A DNA stretch of 64,000 bases, from NCBI GenBank assembly GCA_036936605.1, contig JAUPFV010000005.1, positions 127,855,572 to 127,919,571 on the forward strand. The letters are read 5' to 3'. This document shows positions 45,346 to 58,038 of this stretch, in pieces. Below the pieces are notes generated by a model. The model did not search any database, was not told the origin of the DNA, and saw nothing but the letters and a program-made list of their open reading frames with translations. Made by a program: the position numbers and the translations under genes. This stretch comes from Limnanthes douglasii subsp. nivea. Lineage: Eukaryota > Streptophyta > Magnoliopsida > Brassicales > Limnanthaceae. How positions within the stretch are numbered: the first letter of the stretch is position 1; each line of letters starts with the position of its first letter.

Positions 45346-47733
45346 TTCTTAGATTTAGTTTTTTTGGATGATTCAGTTAGGACAGTCTCAAAAGCCTCTA
45401 TAGGGTGTCATTCTACTAGAATTGATTTCTCGAATTCTGATAATTTTCCCTTGGAAATGCTCCGTGGAATTCACAATAAAAAGAGATCATCGCCTACTCT
45501 TCAGTTGTTTTGATAGAAGCAAGGATATCTAGTCCGCTTTGGTCCTTTGCGACTTTCACAGCAAGGAATTTTTCTTCTTCGAACTTTGTCTTGAGTGATT
45601 CCAAATCCTACACTTATTTTTTCTTCTCCACCCCACTTTTGTCAAGCAACTCTTTTAGAAACGAGTACTTCGTGCATTCCTCGATTATCTTCGCTTCATT
45701 ATTTTCCTTAAGTTCATCTAGATCAGTTTGATGCACAGATTTCAATTTCTTTTTTTCTTGATCATTGATTGTATTCAAACGACGTTTGATCTAGATGACT
45801 CTTCTGATAAATTCTGACATGTCAGCTTGGAAGGCTTGGAATTGTTCGAGGCGATTTTGACAACAAATATCTCTCAATATATTACTATAATTACCTTTTT
45901 TTCTTTCACCAGATGGCATCTTTTGCAAGATCCTTCAATTTGTTTCGAGCATACTTGACTTTCTCAAATAAGTGCTTTGCTTCATCTTCAAGCCGAGAGA
46001 ATGGTTGAAGCGTATTTAACGTGTCTTTGGAGGATTCTCCTACAGATGAGGAGGATAGTTTTCATAAAAATAAAGAGAAGTTGACAAGGACGTCGGTGGA
46101 GGATTCAAACTTAGACTTTAAGGAAAATTGGTTGCTGTAATTTCATTGCCAATTTGTGCTATATAGTCTTGGGTTTGTTGAATTTCAGGGTCTTTGTCCC
46201 TATATATATATCTTGAATCTGATCTTCACCAATGATGCTTTTGCCAATCACATTCTCATTTCTTTGGTTGTCTGTTTCAACAACTTCTTTTCTTTCTTTT
46301 GTCTCCTCGATATCTGAAGTCAGATTTGGAGGAGGCACATCACTACTACTTTCTGTCCATATTGTCTGAGGGGTTTTTGAAGAACTTTTCTTCTTCTTCG
46401 TCAAAGGGACAGTCTTTTTTCTTTTTCTTGAAGGTTCAGCTTGAGCTCCTTCTTCAGCGTTTTGGGGCTTCCATTGCGTTTTCATTGGCTTTGCAATGGT
46501 GGAAGAGGTGGCTTGGAGGCAAGTGGCTCTGTGATCTATTCCGAACCGACAGTATGACGCGTGCGTTAGGGGCTGCTAGCCTTTCCAAAACATCTCCTAT
46601 ATTGGGGGCTCTATTAATTCATCCTCTAGGATGATATAATCCGAAAAGATCCTCTATGGATGGTTGTTGACAAAATTCAGAGGAAAAAAAGAACTGTGGA
46701 ATTCATTGCCCCATGGTTTTTCTGCCCATACCTATAAGTTTGGCGATAGTATATTTCGAAGCGGTTTGGTGGATCTTATATCGCCTCGGAATTTCTACAT
46801 AAAGTAATACATAAAAGACTTGAAACATAAATATAATGTATGAAAGCAAATGAGGTTAAATTACTTACTAGTGGTTTTCCACTTAAGATTGAGCTCCGAA
46901 AGGTTCTCATCGGAAATCTCCTTCCCATTTTCCTATGCTCTAGAGATAAAGAAAAATATATTGTTCCAGAATTTTTCAGCTTTGAGGAGATCGTCATTAT
47001 CTTGAAGGAATCTCTGAGCGTCAGATAGTAAAACGGCAGCACCAAATTTCTGGAAAGGCTAGTAAGCGCAATGAATTTTTGGATTGATAAGGGAATTTTG
47101 CCAAGTCTGGAAGCCATATGTTGGACAAGAGAGTGATCTACATGTTTGGGCTTCCTTGCATCAGACACAGGTCAATGATCTCAAAGTATTCAACTATCAT
47201 TGAGTCTAACGGAAATCGAAGGCCCCAATTTATGATCTTAGGGTAGACCACAAGTTCGTTTTCAACACAATAGAGTAGAGTCTCTCCCGTTTCCGGTAGA
47301 CGAAACGTTACATTATCTAGAAGGCCCCACTGCATTTTTAAATGATATTCCTCAGATTGATTGTAGTATCCGTATTAGATATTTTTAGTGCAATAAGGTA
47401 CTCGGGGACAACGTTCTTTAGGTTTACGCTCAAGCTCGAAACAATGTCCTCGGGTAACTCGGTTGGCTCTTTCTTCTTCCTTCCTTTTTTCTTTGGATCT
47501 GGTTTCTTTGAAATGTTATCCTCGGACTCTAAGGGAGCATTGCTTTTTGAATTTTCAATATTAGAGTTAGTCGATGTCCTCGAATTTGACTGAGCATATT
47601 CCTCGGAAGCTTCATCTCGAAATTGAGGAGGGGCAGTGTTGCTCGTAGCACTTTGTGAATTAGTTGGTGCAGTTATTGAGGTTTATTGGTTTATCCTTGA
47701 ATGAGTTGCTTATGAATATTTGTTGGTCATAAC
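45321..47733 (-). pseudogene. Antisense ORF of W, second direct copy
   Basis: Minus strand, from the X insertion edge at 47,733 to a TAA at 45,323-45,321; the stop lies within the minisatellite, so the tail is abnormal compared with X. Segments: 47,138-47,335 (LLDNVTFRLPETGETLLYCV, NWGLRFPLDSMIVEYFEI), 46,776-47,168 (130 codons, HMASRLGKIPLSIQKFIALT and LPFYYLTLRDSFKI), the intron 46,795-46,868, 46,159-46,485 (AEPSRKRKKTVPLTKKKKSS, a nuclear-localisation-like run) and a coiled-coil-like part at 45,500-45,950. Same content as 1-809 for its first third. The ORF's N-terminal end would lie past the window's right edge. Confidence 0.75.
46795..46868 (-). other. Predicted intron in W aORF
   Basis: Minus strand: donor GTAAGTAATTTAACC after CCACTA, acceptor TACTTTATGTAG before AAATTCCGAGGCG. 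74 nt, both signals intact. Confidence 0.75.
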
Positions 47734-48057
47734 TGATAAGAATACAAATTATTATTGACTTAATACAATTAGAGAAAAGTATTATTAAATGGTTTTATAA
47801 AGTTATCAAATGAGATTTGTATTAGCTGTAGATATAAAGGACAAAAATGCAGTATGTCCTTTTGTATAACTGCTTCAGTTAATCTCCTAACGTTCTTATA
47901 AATTGGTCTGGAGACTATGAATAAAAGGATCTGACTTTAGCTTCTTGAATTGACTCTTACTTTTTACTTCTCTCACGACAATTCAATCATTCACATTCTC
48001 GCTCTAGAATTATAGATACAATTCAACTTTTATATTAGAAATCTATTATACTTAACA
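47734..48057 (+). repeat. X 5' LTR, second direct copy
   Basis: TGATAAG to CTTAACA, 324 bp. Followed at 48,059-48,076 by the same decayed primer site as at 1,148. Confidence 0.9.
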
Positions 48058-48146
48058 TTCGCGATCATAGTGGGAGCTAGCAAAGGATCTAGATTGTAAT
48101 TTAAAACCATAAAATACAAAATTCACAGCTAATAGTATTGATCGTA

Positions 48147-49466
48147 ATGGGGCCAGACAAGACAAGAACTAATCCTCCAGATTGTGAAGCAATAGAGGCT
48201 ATTAAATCAGATTTACACAGGGAAGAAATGCGAGGTAATAGTCAGGTTCCCAAACAACATGATCAATCTGACATTAAAAATCGAATGAATCAATTATTGG
48301 AAAAGATAAGTGTTTTAAATGATGAGTACGTTTGAAGAGAGCAAAAAAATTCAGTCTGGTAGATTAAAATCCAAAGTACGTCCAGTTCACGAAAAAGATG
48401 AATTGGGAAACCAATCTGATGAGTCTTACACAGCTCACTGAATTAGAGGTGCTCATAAAAAACGTATTTTCAATCAGATAGACAACACCGTTCTTCGCGG
48501 AAAGACAAGAAGGATACACATCGATATATTTCACACAGTGATATCGAATTTCGAAGGCAATTTGTTTAAGCAATGAAGGAACCGAAATCCGTCAAATGGA
48601 GAAGGAAGTCGACATCGAAAGTCACACAAAGAATATAAATCAAAGAAAGAAAATAGCCCTCAAAATGTAAGGGATAATTTATGGTATGAAGGAAATACGT
48701 CCGACCAGTACGTTAACACAACGAATCAAAACTTGTATGCATTAATGTGAATTAAGGGAGATGATCTATATATGCAATGAGTATATTGGAGGAATTCTCC
48801 TTTAACTTATGACATTAGGTCAATACCGCTTCCGAGGCATTCTGATATTTCAAAGATAGAAAAGTTTGATGGAACGCAAGATCATGATGTACACATTGAA
48901 CAATTCAAGAATTATGTGATGAATTTCGAGGATGGTCATAGGCTGGTTTACATAGCATTTTCTCAGAGCCTTAAAGTGGTATAATCGGATTCTAATGGGA
49001 TCCATTACCAACTTTAGAATCTCTTACACTGCTTTCTGACGATAACTTTGAGGAAGCAATGAAATCCGAGCCACTGTTGATACAATCATATAATGCAAAC
49101 AGGCAGTAGAGGAAACGGTAAAAGACTATACTAGACGGTTCGTATTAACGAAGACAGATAAGGATTGCTTCTAAGATATTTGGTAAATGAGACTACTAGA
49201 AGAAGAGATTTGATAGCTCAGGTTGAAGAATAGATTAAAGTATAGGAATCAACTACAGTTCTAGGATGGTGTAGTTCTATTCAAAAAAGTTTGGGATATG
49301 CATTTACTACCTAAGTAAATCAAGATAATACATCGAATTCACAAGCACTATCTCGTCGGAGGGTGAACAATTAGTTACCTCCTCGACGTGAGGGGCTCCA
49401 ACTCAAGTTACTACCTATCAACCTCATAGACCGAGGCCAAATCAGTAGATAAGACAAGAATATTTC
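48147..49466 (+). pseudogene. gag: X gag relic, second copy
   Basis: Copy of 1,236-2,555: 63-codon start (MGPDKTRTNPPDC), then stops, and the core KIEKFDGTQDHDVHIEQFKN at about 48,855-48,915. Only scattered substitutions distinguish it. Confidence 0.75.
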
Positions 49467-50227
49467 ACGAAATTAACTAAGAATTTTGCTGGATTTTTTG
49501 AGAAATCTAAAGGTTATGTTAACTTTAGAATTCTAGCTCTCATAAACAGGCCAAGGAAAGAACGCAATAATAGGTTTTGCAAGTATCACTCTAATATTGG
49601 GCATTATACTACAGAACGTTTAGCGTCAAAGAAAGAGATACAAATTTTGATAGAGAATGGCAAGTTAACAGCTTTGGTTAAAGGACAAAGCAGTGGGCAG
49701 AAACCTCCAAGCACGTCAGCACAGCATGTTGTTAATACAAATTCGAAGCCAGATAATACGTTGATAATCATGAATTCAAATTTTAAAAAGTTTGATACAA
49801 CATCGGAATATCTGGATTTGGACCCATATCATTTGGTTTTATTAGTGGATGAACCAATTATTCATGGACGAGTTCAAAGCTTGTGTGAAAATTTGAATAT
49901 CTAACGATTTTTGTGGGAGATAGTACGGCTGAAACTACAAACACTTCTAGGAAAATACATATAGTAAGTTTGTCTACTCAACTCGAAAGTAAAATTTCTG
50001 CTTATTTATATGCAAATATAGAAACGCCTTTTATCTTTTTCGAAGAGGATGATCAAATGAGAATAGCAGGACCTCATGAAGATACAGTGGTTATAGGGGC
50101 AGACATTGTTGGGGTTGAAATTCGACGTATTTTGATAGATACAAGAAGTTCAGCAAATATATTATTTAAATCCACGTATGATAGGATGCATAATTCACCT
50201 AAGATTCTTCGATTGATCGTACCATGA
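49467..50227 (+). pseudogene. X zinc-knuckle/protease segment, second copy, frame broken
   Basis: Same segment as 2,556-3,317, but a stop replaces a glutamate codon early on (near 49,480), ATG is ACG, and a one-base deletion in an A-run near 49,895 splits the frame into 49,647-49,904 and 49,913-50,227. Protease motif ILIDTRSSANILF unchanged. Confidence 0.8.
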
Positions 50228-51890
50228 TTAGGTTTATAGGAGTGACAACTCAAGTGATCAGGCAATTCGAATGAGAAGTATGTTTGGGGAAAGACCCTTT
50301 CAAAAAGAAGGTCCAAGTCTTGTTTACGGTGATCGAATGTCCAACTAGCATTAAAGATATCTTTGAGAGATCTTGGCTATCGCAAATGTATATTGTTGTC
50401 TTCATTGTCCATTAGTCTTTGAAATATGTTATTGCAGATTGTGTCTGGGTGGTTCGAAACGATCAATAAGTAGCCAAGAAGTGTTATGCAACACTTCATC
50501 CTCGAAGACCTATTTCGAACGACCATATGACTGAATAGAAATCAGGGGGTTAACCTCGGATGAAGATGAAGTGGATGATCCGACGGAAAGCCCGGGTCTT
50601 TTAGTAGTAGGCAAAAATGTCGAGAAAGACACATTTATTAATGAGAAATATCTGCGAATAGGGACATTACTGTCACATACTTTGCGTTATTAGTTGTAGT
50701 TTTTGTTCGATAACTCGAATGTTTTTGTTTGGATAGGACGTAGTAGGGGTTCCACCCGAGGTGATATGTCATAGCTTAGCTTTAAATCCAAAGGTTAGGC
50801 CTATTATTCAGAAGAGGCGAGCTATTTTATGGAAATAACCGGGGCTATTGTCGTAGAGGTGGATCATTTATCCAAGGTTGGAAATATTCAAGAGGCATAA
50901 TACCCAGTTCGGAATGTCAACCCAATACTAGTTAAAAAGAAGAACGAGAAATTGTGAATGTGTGTTGACTTTACATATTTGAATCATGCATGTCCCAAAG
51001 ACCTATTTCATGTTCTTCGAATAGATCAACTGATTGATTCCACTTCAGAAAATATAATTATTTCTTTTGTTGATGCTTTTGCAGGTTATAACCAGATTCA
51101 GATGGATCTAAAGGATTAGGAGAGTACCATGTTTATAACTGATCGAGGATTATATTGTTATAGTGTTATGTCATTTGGTCTAAAGAATGTAGGGGCGACG
51201 TACGAAATATTGGTGAATAAAGCATTTTCTTCTCATACTAGGAGAAACATGGAAGTTTACACTTAAAAGAGTTGGAGGATATCTTTTTGAATTTAAGAAT
51301 CATTCAATTGAAGTTAAATTCAGAAAAGTGTACTTTTGGTGTAAGGTCTAGTAAGTTTCTATGATATATAATAAGTGAAAAGGGTATAGAGGCTAGTCCT
51401 GATTAATTAAAGTCTTTAGTATCAATGACGTCACCTCAAACAATCAAAGGGGTGCAAATTTTGACAGGAAGGTTAGTTGCTCTTAATCGATTTATTTACC
51501 GATATCTCATAATTGTGTTCTTTTTTTTCAAAGTCGTCTGAAGACCAAAAGAGTTTACGTAGACACCAGAGTGTGAAATTGAATCTTTGAAGATTAAAGA
51601 ACATTTGTCGTCACCTAAAATTTTGTTCAAGCCTCGAATAGAAGAACAACTATTTTTGTATGTAGTGGTGTCGGATTTTGTTGTTACCGATGTTTTGATA
51701 AGAGAGGAAACGGGAACTTCTAAGCCAGTTTATTATGTTTGGAAAAGTTTGTTTTCATCAGAGAAACAATGTTTGAGGCTTGAGAAATTGGCCATGGCTT
51801 TAGTGGTGGTTGCTAGAAAAATGTATCCTTATTTTAAGGCGCATACCATTGTTGTTCGAACTTATTTTCCATTAAAGTATGTGCTACAAC
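50228..51890 (+). pseudogene. pol: X RT/RNase H relic, second copy
   Basis: Copy of 3,318-4,980 with the same missing YxDD. Some positions are closer to consensus than in the first copy (SFGLKNVGATYE near 51,173-51,210 against SFCLKNVRATYE). Confidence 0.85.
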
Positions 51891-52353
51891 TAATAGGATC
51901 AGAATATATTGGAAGTAGGTTTTGGAGAGCATTTTGAATTTCTTTGGAAGGTTAGTTCCGACTATTAACTAACATACTAATGAATAGGTTGTGTCCCTAG
52001 AACAGTAACCTAAGTGCTTGATCCATCTTATTTTGGGCCTCCAATCCCACCTACATGACCTGAATATATGAACCGACCCCATTAGCCTATAGGTTTTCTA
52101 AATCTTATAAATATGATCAAGAATAGCATTTAATGGGATGACAAAATTCTCTTTCTTAAATACATTAAATATAGCACATATTTTCTCTCTCTACATTCCA
52201 TAACAAATCTAATACATTCCAAAAATACCCCTCGATTAGTTTTTACCTTCATCAGATTGGTGACCATAGTGGGAACATGAGGTACATGAATAGCTTTATT
52301 CAAAACCATAGTTGTGGATCGTACCTCGGTAGTGGATTCCCCTTTAGAATTTT

Positions 52354-53612
52354 TTGAGGCATGGATCTCGATATGCAAGAAGTTCCCCTCTTGAAAATGA
52401 GGGGATAATAGGTGAAAATGAGACTACCAATATATCACATGTTAATCATAATACTGAGGAAAGACATATCATGCAAGACGATCGTGATCAGCTGAGGTCT
52501 ACAATTGATGCTTTAAGGGCCCAAAGGCAAACTAAAATAAAATTAAAAGGGAAGTTTGTTACGGGATGTGTTGTTACAGATGAGTCACACAACGATCACA
52601 AACAAGAGGAAAGTGATCAATCTCCAAAGGCTCACATAGGTTCAAAGAAGGAACATCGGGATAAGCAGTTGATGAACACATCGGATTCTGTTGAAAATTC
52701 TCACACATAATCTGATTGGGATATATCTACTTCTTCATCTAATAGTGACTATGGCCGTCATAAAAATAAATAAAGGTTAACCAAGAAACATTCTAAGAAA
52801 ATAGATATGAAGGGTAAAAGGAAAAAAAAAATATCAATGGAAATTAAAGGGATCGGAAGACAACAAAATTGATCATTTGTTAAGTGATCCGTTTGCTATC
52901 CAATCCGAACCGGGTATTTTTACCACTTCTAATGAAGATCATATGTTTAACTGTAGCCATAACTTGAGACAATCACCTTTATCTTCAAAGATTCTCTCTC
53001 GACATTTTCCAAGGCGGTTTGATAGCTCTAAGATAGAGAAATACGGTGTAAGCAAATATTTTGATAATCACCTTGAACAGTTCAAAAATATCATGATGAC
53101 TTTGATGATGATGATAAGCTATTATGTCGGGCCTTCTCGTAGACTTTTAAGAGGAGTGCATTAAAATGGTATAACAGTTTACCACAAGGATCTATTAAAA
53201 ACTTCGATATGTTGTCGATGGCTTTCAGGAGGCAGTTTATGGGAATTAAAGAGCTTAAAGGGAATGTCGATACTATCATTCATTGTGCAAACGAAACGAA
53301 TGAATCATTGATTCCTTAAATACGAAGAAGCCATCGCTTCTTTAAGCAAAAGGTTTAATGTCGGGTGAGTTGGTTGATTCAGTAACTCGGAAGAAAGCTA
53401 TGACCTGGGGAGGATTATTAAATCAGGTCAGAAACCAAAAAGTCTAGACTACTGCACCAAAATAGGTCTGCTCTAACAACTTCAATCCCACAAGCTAGTA
53501 CTCAATCCTAAGCCACGGTCAATTATCTGCCTAAAAACTCCGGACAAGGTTCACATCGTCTAGGCAAAGTCAGTAAAATTAGGGTTAACCGTCTAAACCA
53601 AGAAGGAGTTAG
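52354..53612 (+). pseudogene. gag: Y gag relic, second copy
   Basis: Copy of 5,444-6,701: open stretches 52,354-52,710 (118 codons, MRHGSRYARSSPLENEG) and 52,877-53,164 (FPRRFDSSKIEKYGV). A 3-bp length difference in a GATGAT run near 53,106 adds one residue. Confidence 0.75.
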
Positions 53613-54395
53613 TTGGTCCAAGATGAATGGTTTGCCAAATTAAGTGAAAATATGACCACCATTTATGATAGAACTAAGAATGTTGTGCATTTCCAAAGGC
53701 TGGCACAAATTCAATCCCCAAGAGAAAATTGGGACACCCGTTTTTTTAAATACCATAACAATGTGGGTCATGATAGCGAAGATTGCATTTCCTTAAAGCA
53801 ATAAGTACAAACCTTGTGAAAAAGAAAAGTTGTCTACTTTTGTTAAAAAAACAAGGAGGCAATAGGCAAGTCAACATTCACTCATAGCTCAGTGCAAGCA
53901 CAACACAAACAACGTCACTAAATGTTCCATGACAGAGTATGGAGGCATCTAGACAAGATGATGCTATGCTGATTGTGGAAAGATTTGATGTAGACCTGGA
54001 ATACTTAAATCCTGATCCGGATTGGAACCAGGTTGGGGTGATAGCTGAAAAAATAGCGACAGTATCCAACCTGTGCAGCTTCTTTGAATCTTTGACTATT
54101 TTTGGGGGAGATACTATGACTGCACCCTCAAGCTGCTCAAGAAAAAGACATGTAAAGAAACTAACTACTCAGTTAGAAGTAAAACTGTCTCCACATCTCT
54201 ATTAGAGCCCTGCTCCATTCATTTGCTTTGATGAAGATGACTTGAGAAAATATTGGAGGAGATGTTATAGTAATAGGAGCATCTATTGAAGGCAATGATG
54301 TATGTCAAATCCTGATTGATATAGGAAGTTCAGAAATATCATGTTTTTATCAACTTATAAGTAAATGAATAATCCCTCAATCGTAAAACATTCGA
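53613..54395 (+). pseudogene. Y zinc knuckle/protease relic, second copy
   Basis: FFKYHNNVGHDSEDCISLKQ at 53,740-53,804; linker at 53,939-54,205; protease ILIDIGSSE at about 54,311-54,340. An extra A near 54,248 shifts the frame between DEDDLRK and the catalytic block. Confidence 0.8.
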
Positions 54396-55466
54396 TTAGG
54401 ACCATACTAGGATTTACTGGTAACTCAACCGATATAATTGGAGAGTTTGAATGAGAGGTCTTGCTCGGAAAAGGACCGTTCAAGAAGTTGGTAAGGGTTT
54501 TGTTTGTAGAAGTTGATTGTTCAACGTCTTAGAATGCCATATTTGGTAGGTCTTGGCTATCTAGGATGCATGCAGCAGCTTCTATTGTTCACTAAAGGTT
54601 CCATTAAAATTGAAGGAAAAATTATTATCATTTTTATCTAATAATCTATATGTGTTTGCTTGGTGTAACGAGGATGTAACTGGAGTACCAACAAGCGTGA
54701 TCAGTCACAGGCCGGTGGTGCAAAGAAGAAGAGCTTTTTTCCACAGAAAAATTTGAAGCCGCAAGGAGCTGTTTCCAGTACCTTGGATAGATCAACTAGT
54801 AGATTACACATCTGGAAACAAGTTGTTATCCTGGAGTAATTCTTTTATGGACGTTTTTTCCCGATATAATCAACTACTTTTATTGTTCACTTTGGACGTT
54901 TTTCCCGATATAATCAACTACTTTTAGGACCCACGTGAGGCTTCATTGTTATAAAGTAATTCTTTTGGATTGAAGAATGCTGGAGTCATTTATCACCGAC
55001 TAGTAAATAAGGCATTTGCTAACCAGATCGGAAGAAATATAGAAGTGTACATTGATGATATGATGGTTAAAAGTCCTAAAGAGGAGGACCACATATCCGA
55101 CCTTCAATAGACTTTCTCTAACTTGGAAGCCATGGATTTGAAATTAAACTCTAAAAATGCACCTTTGGAGTACGATCTGGAAAATTCATGGGTTACATTA
55201 TAAGTGAGAAAGGGATTCAAGCTCACCCAGGTCAGCTGAATACTTTGTTGGCCATGGATCCACCTCAGAATACTAAAGAAATTCAAATTATTGACTGGAA
55301 GATTGGCAGCATTAAACCGGTTTATTTCAAGATCATCAGACAAGTGTGCTTAGTTTTTACAAGTTTTAAGAAATGCTACATATTTCAATTGGTCCCCTAA
55401 ATGTGATCAAGCTTTCTTTGAAATCAAGAGACACATATCTTCATCCAACACATTATTCAAATATAT
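54396..55466 (+). pseudogene. pol: Y RT relic, second copy, with 57-bp tandem duplication
   Basis: As 7,481-8,500, with YIDD at 55,048-55,059. Between 54,836 and 54,900 the segment GGACGTTTTTTCCCGATATA (and the bases after it) is present twice; the first copy has it once. Confidence 0.85.
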
Positions 55467-56296
55467 AGATAGGGAAACGATTTATATGTATATAGCAATA
55501 TCAGAGCATGTTGTAAGTGCGGTATTGGTACAAGAAGTTGATAATTATCCACGCCTTGTTTATTATATAAGTAGCAGTTTGTTGAAGCTGAAAAAATACT
55601 TAAAATTGGAGAAATTAGCACATTGGTGATAGCAGCTAGAAAAATGAGACTTTCAAGTACACTTTAGTTCAAACTTATTTCTATTGAATAATTTGTTACA
55701 AAAAGCTGATATATCGGGACGGATGACCAAGTGGTCAGTTGGCTTGAAGATTATGATATTCACTTTGCATCTCGAACTGCAATCAAAGCTCAAGCTCTAG
55801 ATGATTTTTTAGTTGTATTTCACTCTAAGAGGCCATGTGACGAAGCTCTAACCAATAAACTTAAGAAGGAATGTGTAATCTAAACTGATGGTGGATCCAA
55901 TACAATGGGTATGGAGCTGGTATTTTCCTAATTTCTCTCTATGGTGATTTTATGTACCAGGCTATACATTTTGGTTTGAAAGCATCCAATAATGAGTCAT
56001 AATATGAAGCAGCTATAGCCAGATTGAGATTAGCTCACATATGTTGAGCCAAAAGAGTTTGATTAATAAGTGATTCACAACTACTCATTCATCAAACCAG
56101 GAAAGATTACTTGATAAAATATCTAGAAGTATTAAAAGAGATCAAAATCGGGTTAAACACATCGAATATGAGCATGTCATAAGATCAGAAAATTCAATGG
56201 CTAACTCTTTAGCCACTATAGCTTATTCTGAAGTGTATCATTGGATCATTATACAATAATGTCCTTCATAGTCACAACCACATAAATAAAGGGGAA
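55467..56296 (+). pseudogene. pol: Y dual RNase H relic, second copy
   Basis: As 8,501-9,338. Two small deletions (near 55,620 and 55,650) break the LEKLALALVIAARKMRPYF stretch that is open in the first copy. TDGGSN retained near 55,885. Confidence 0.8.
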
Positions 56297-57090
56297 ATGG
56301 GAGAAAGCGGACATGTATCCATCATGGTTTCTAAAGATTGGAGAAATGAGATCCAAGAGTTTATCATTAATGGAGTTTTACCTCTAGACAAGGCTTCTGC
56401 CAAGAAGTTAAAGTACAAAGCTGGTGGATTTCTGATTCTAATGGAGGTTCTTTATAAAAAAAAATCCTTCAGCATGCCTTTGCTACGCTGCCTCGGATCC
56501 ATGAATCTCAAAGTGTTCTATCTGAGCTACATGATGGAAAATGGTCAGCTGTTTGTGGGTATATATCTTTAGCTATAAGGGTCTTGTTGGTAAGGTATTA
56601 TTGGCCTTATATTATGGCAGATGCTAAAGACTTAGTGAGAAAATGTGACCCTTGTCAAGGTTATAGAAATGAGATCCATGTGCCAGCAGTACCCATGGAA
56701 TATGTCTTCGAGTAAATAACATTTGACAGATAGGGACTTGATCTAGTCGAACCTCTTCTGATTGCTTCTTGGGGATGTCGTACTATAATTATGGGTAAAA
56801 GTTGCACCCTTGTCCAGGATAACATCTAAAGTAGTGATAAAGTTTATCTTTTCTAACATATGTTGCCAATTTGTTAAGAAAAGTAATTTACACAATATAG
56901 AAAAGAAGTTAGGAAAGTTGGCTCCAAATTGGGAAGGGCCATATATGAAAGGATCAAGCAAGGAACGTACAAGCTTGTAGACAAAGAAGACAACCTTTTG
57001 AAGCACCTTCAGAATGTTGTACACCTAAGGTTATACTTAGTATTAAAATTATATTGCAAATATTTATTTTTCTTTACTTCAATGTAAATA
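56297..57090 (+). pseudogene. pol: Y integrase relic, second copy, core deleted
   Basis: Copy of 9,339-10,135. The N-terminal open frame is longer (91 codons to 56,572, including SMPLLRCLGSMNLKVFYLSY) because an extra A restores the frame. VRKCDPCQ is kept near 56,634. The same catalytic-core deletion is present; a 6-bp loss precedes ERIKQGTYKLVD. Confidence 0.85.
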
Positions 57091-57198
57091 TTAGGTCATA
57101 CTATTTCCTACCCTGGTGTCGCGGGGATGTTTTAATGAGGTGTCCGAATTCCAATCAATATATCCTTACTTGCCCTTAAAAGTGTTTTTGGTATATTC

Positions 57199-57745
57199 GG
57201 TTGGATTAACGATATGTTGCATTCGAATGGATTACCTTCTAATGGCTTTGGTGGATTAAAGTTATGTTGCCTTCGAATGACTTGGTTGGATTAAAGTTAT
57301 GTTGCCTTTGAATGAACTACCTTCGAATGACTTTGTTGGATTAAAGTTATGTCGCCTTCGAATGGATTACCTTCGAATGGTTTGATTGGATTAAAGTTAT
57401 GTTTCCTTCGAATGGATTACCTTTGAATAGTTTAGTTAGATTAAAGTTATGTTGCCTTCGAATGAATTATCTTTAAATATCTTGGTTGGATTAAAGTTAT
57501 GTTGCCTTCGAATGGATTAACTTCAAATGGTTTAGTTAGATTAAAGTTATGTTGCCTTCGAATGGATTATCTTTAAATATCTTGGTTGGATTAAAGTTAT
57601 GTTGCCTTCGAATGGATTAACTTCAAATGGGTTGGTTAGATTAAAGTTATGTTGTTTTCGAATAGATTACCTTCGAATGGCTTGGTTAAATTAAAGTTAT
57701 GTTGCCTTCGAATGGATTACCTTCGAATAGATTGATCGGATTTAG
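57199..57745 (+). repeat. Y minisatellite, second copy, expanded
   Basis: Same ~50-bp unit as 10,236-10,690 but with a ~100-bp segment (two units, including the distinctive ATCTTTAAATATCTTGG) duplicated at about 57,460-57,640. Confidence 0.9.
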
Positions 57746-58038
57746 TTTATTTCTTCGGATAAAGGTTTTTAAATTTAGATCATTTTTAATAAAATACTTA
57801 ATATGGATTGGATATCAATGAAAGCAAAATATATGAAGACATAAAGTAAATAAGAGTGAAGATGACATAATATGCCTTTGAGTGATAATAAAAATCCGAT
57901 CCACATGATAAAATACATTGTATACGACAATGACTTATGCAAACAGACTTGCCAGGTAATTCGATTCAAAAACAACAAAATGTCTTGCACTTCAAGGACT
58001 TTAATTTAAAACACAAACACATAAACACATAAAAATTG

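Larger units (their letters stand above)
44700..48614 (+). repeat. Palindrome, right arm with 25-bp spacer
   Basis: Plus-oriented arm. The spacer (44,700-44,724) is continuous with the arm's own integrase frame (reading HTKDKSLGKMAPNWE), so the fold-back joint itself is at about 44,699/44,700. It continues without break into the rest of X beyond 48,614. Confidence 0.9.
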
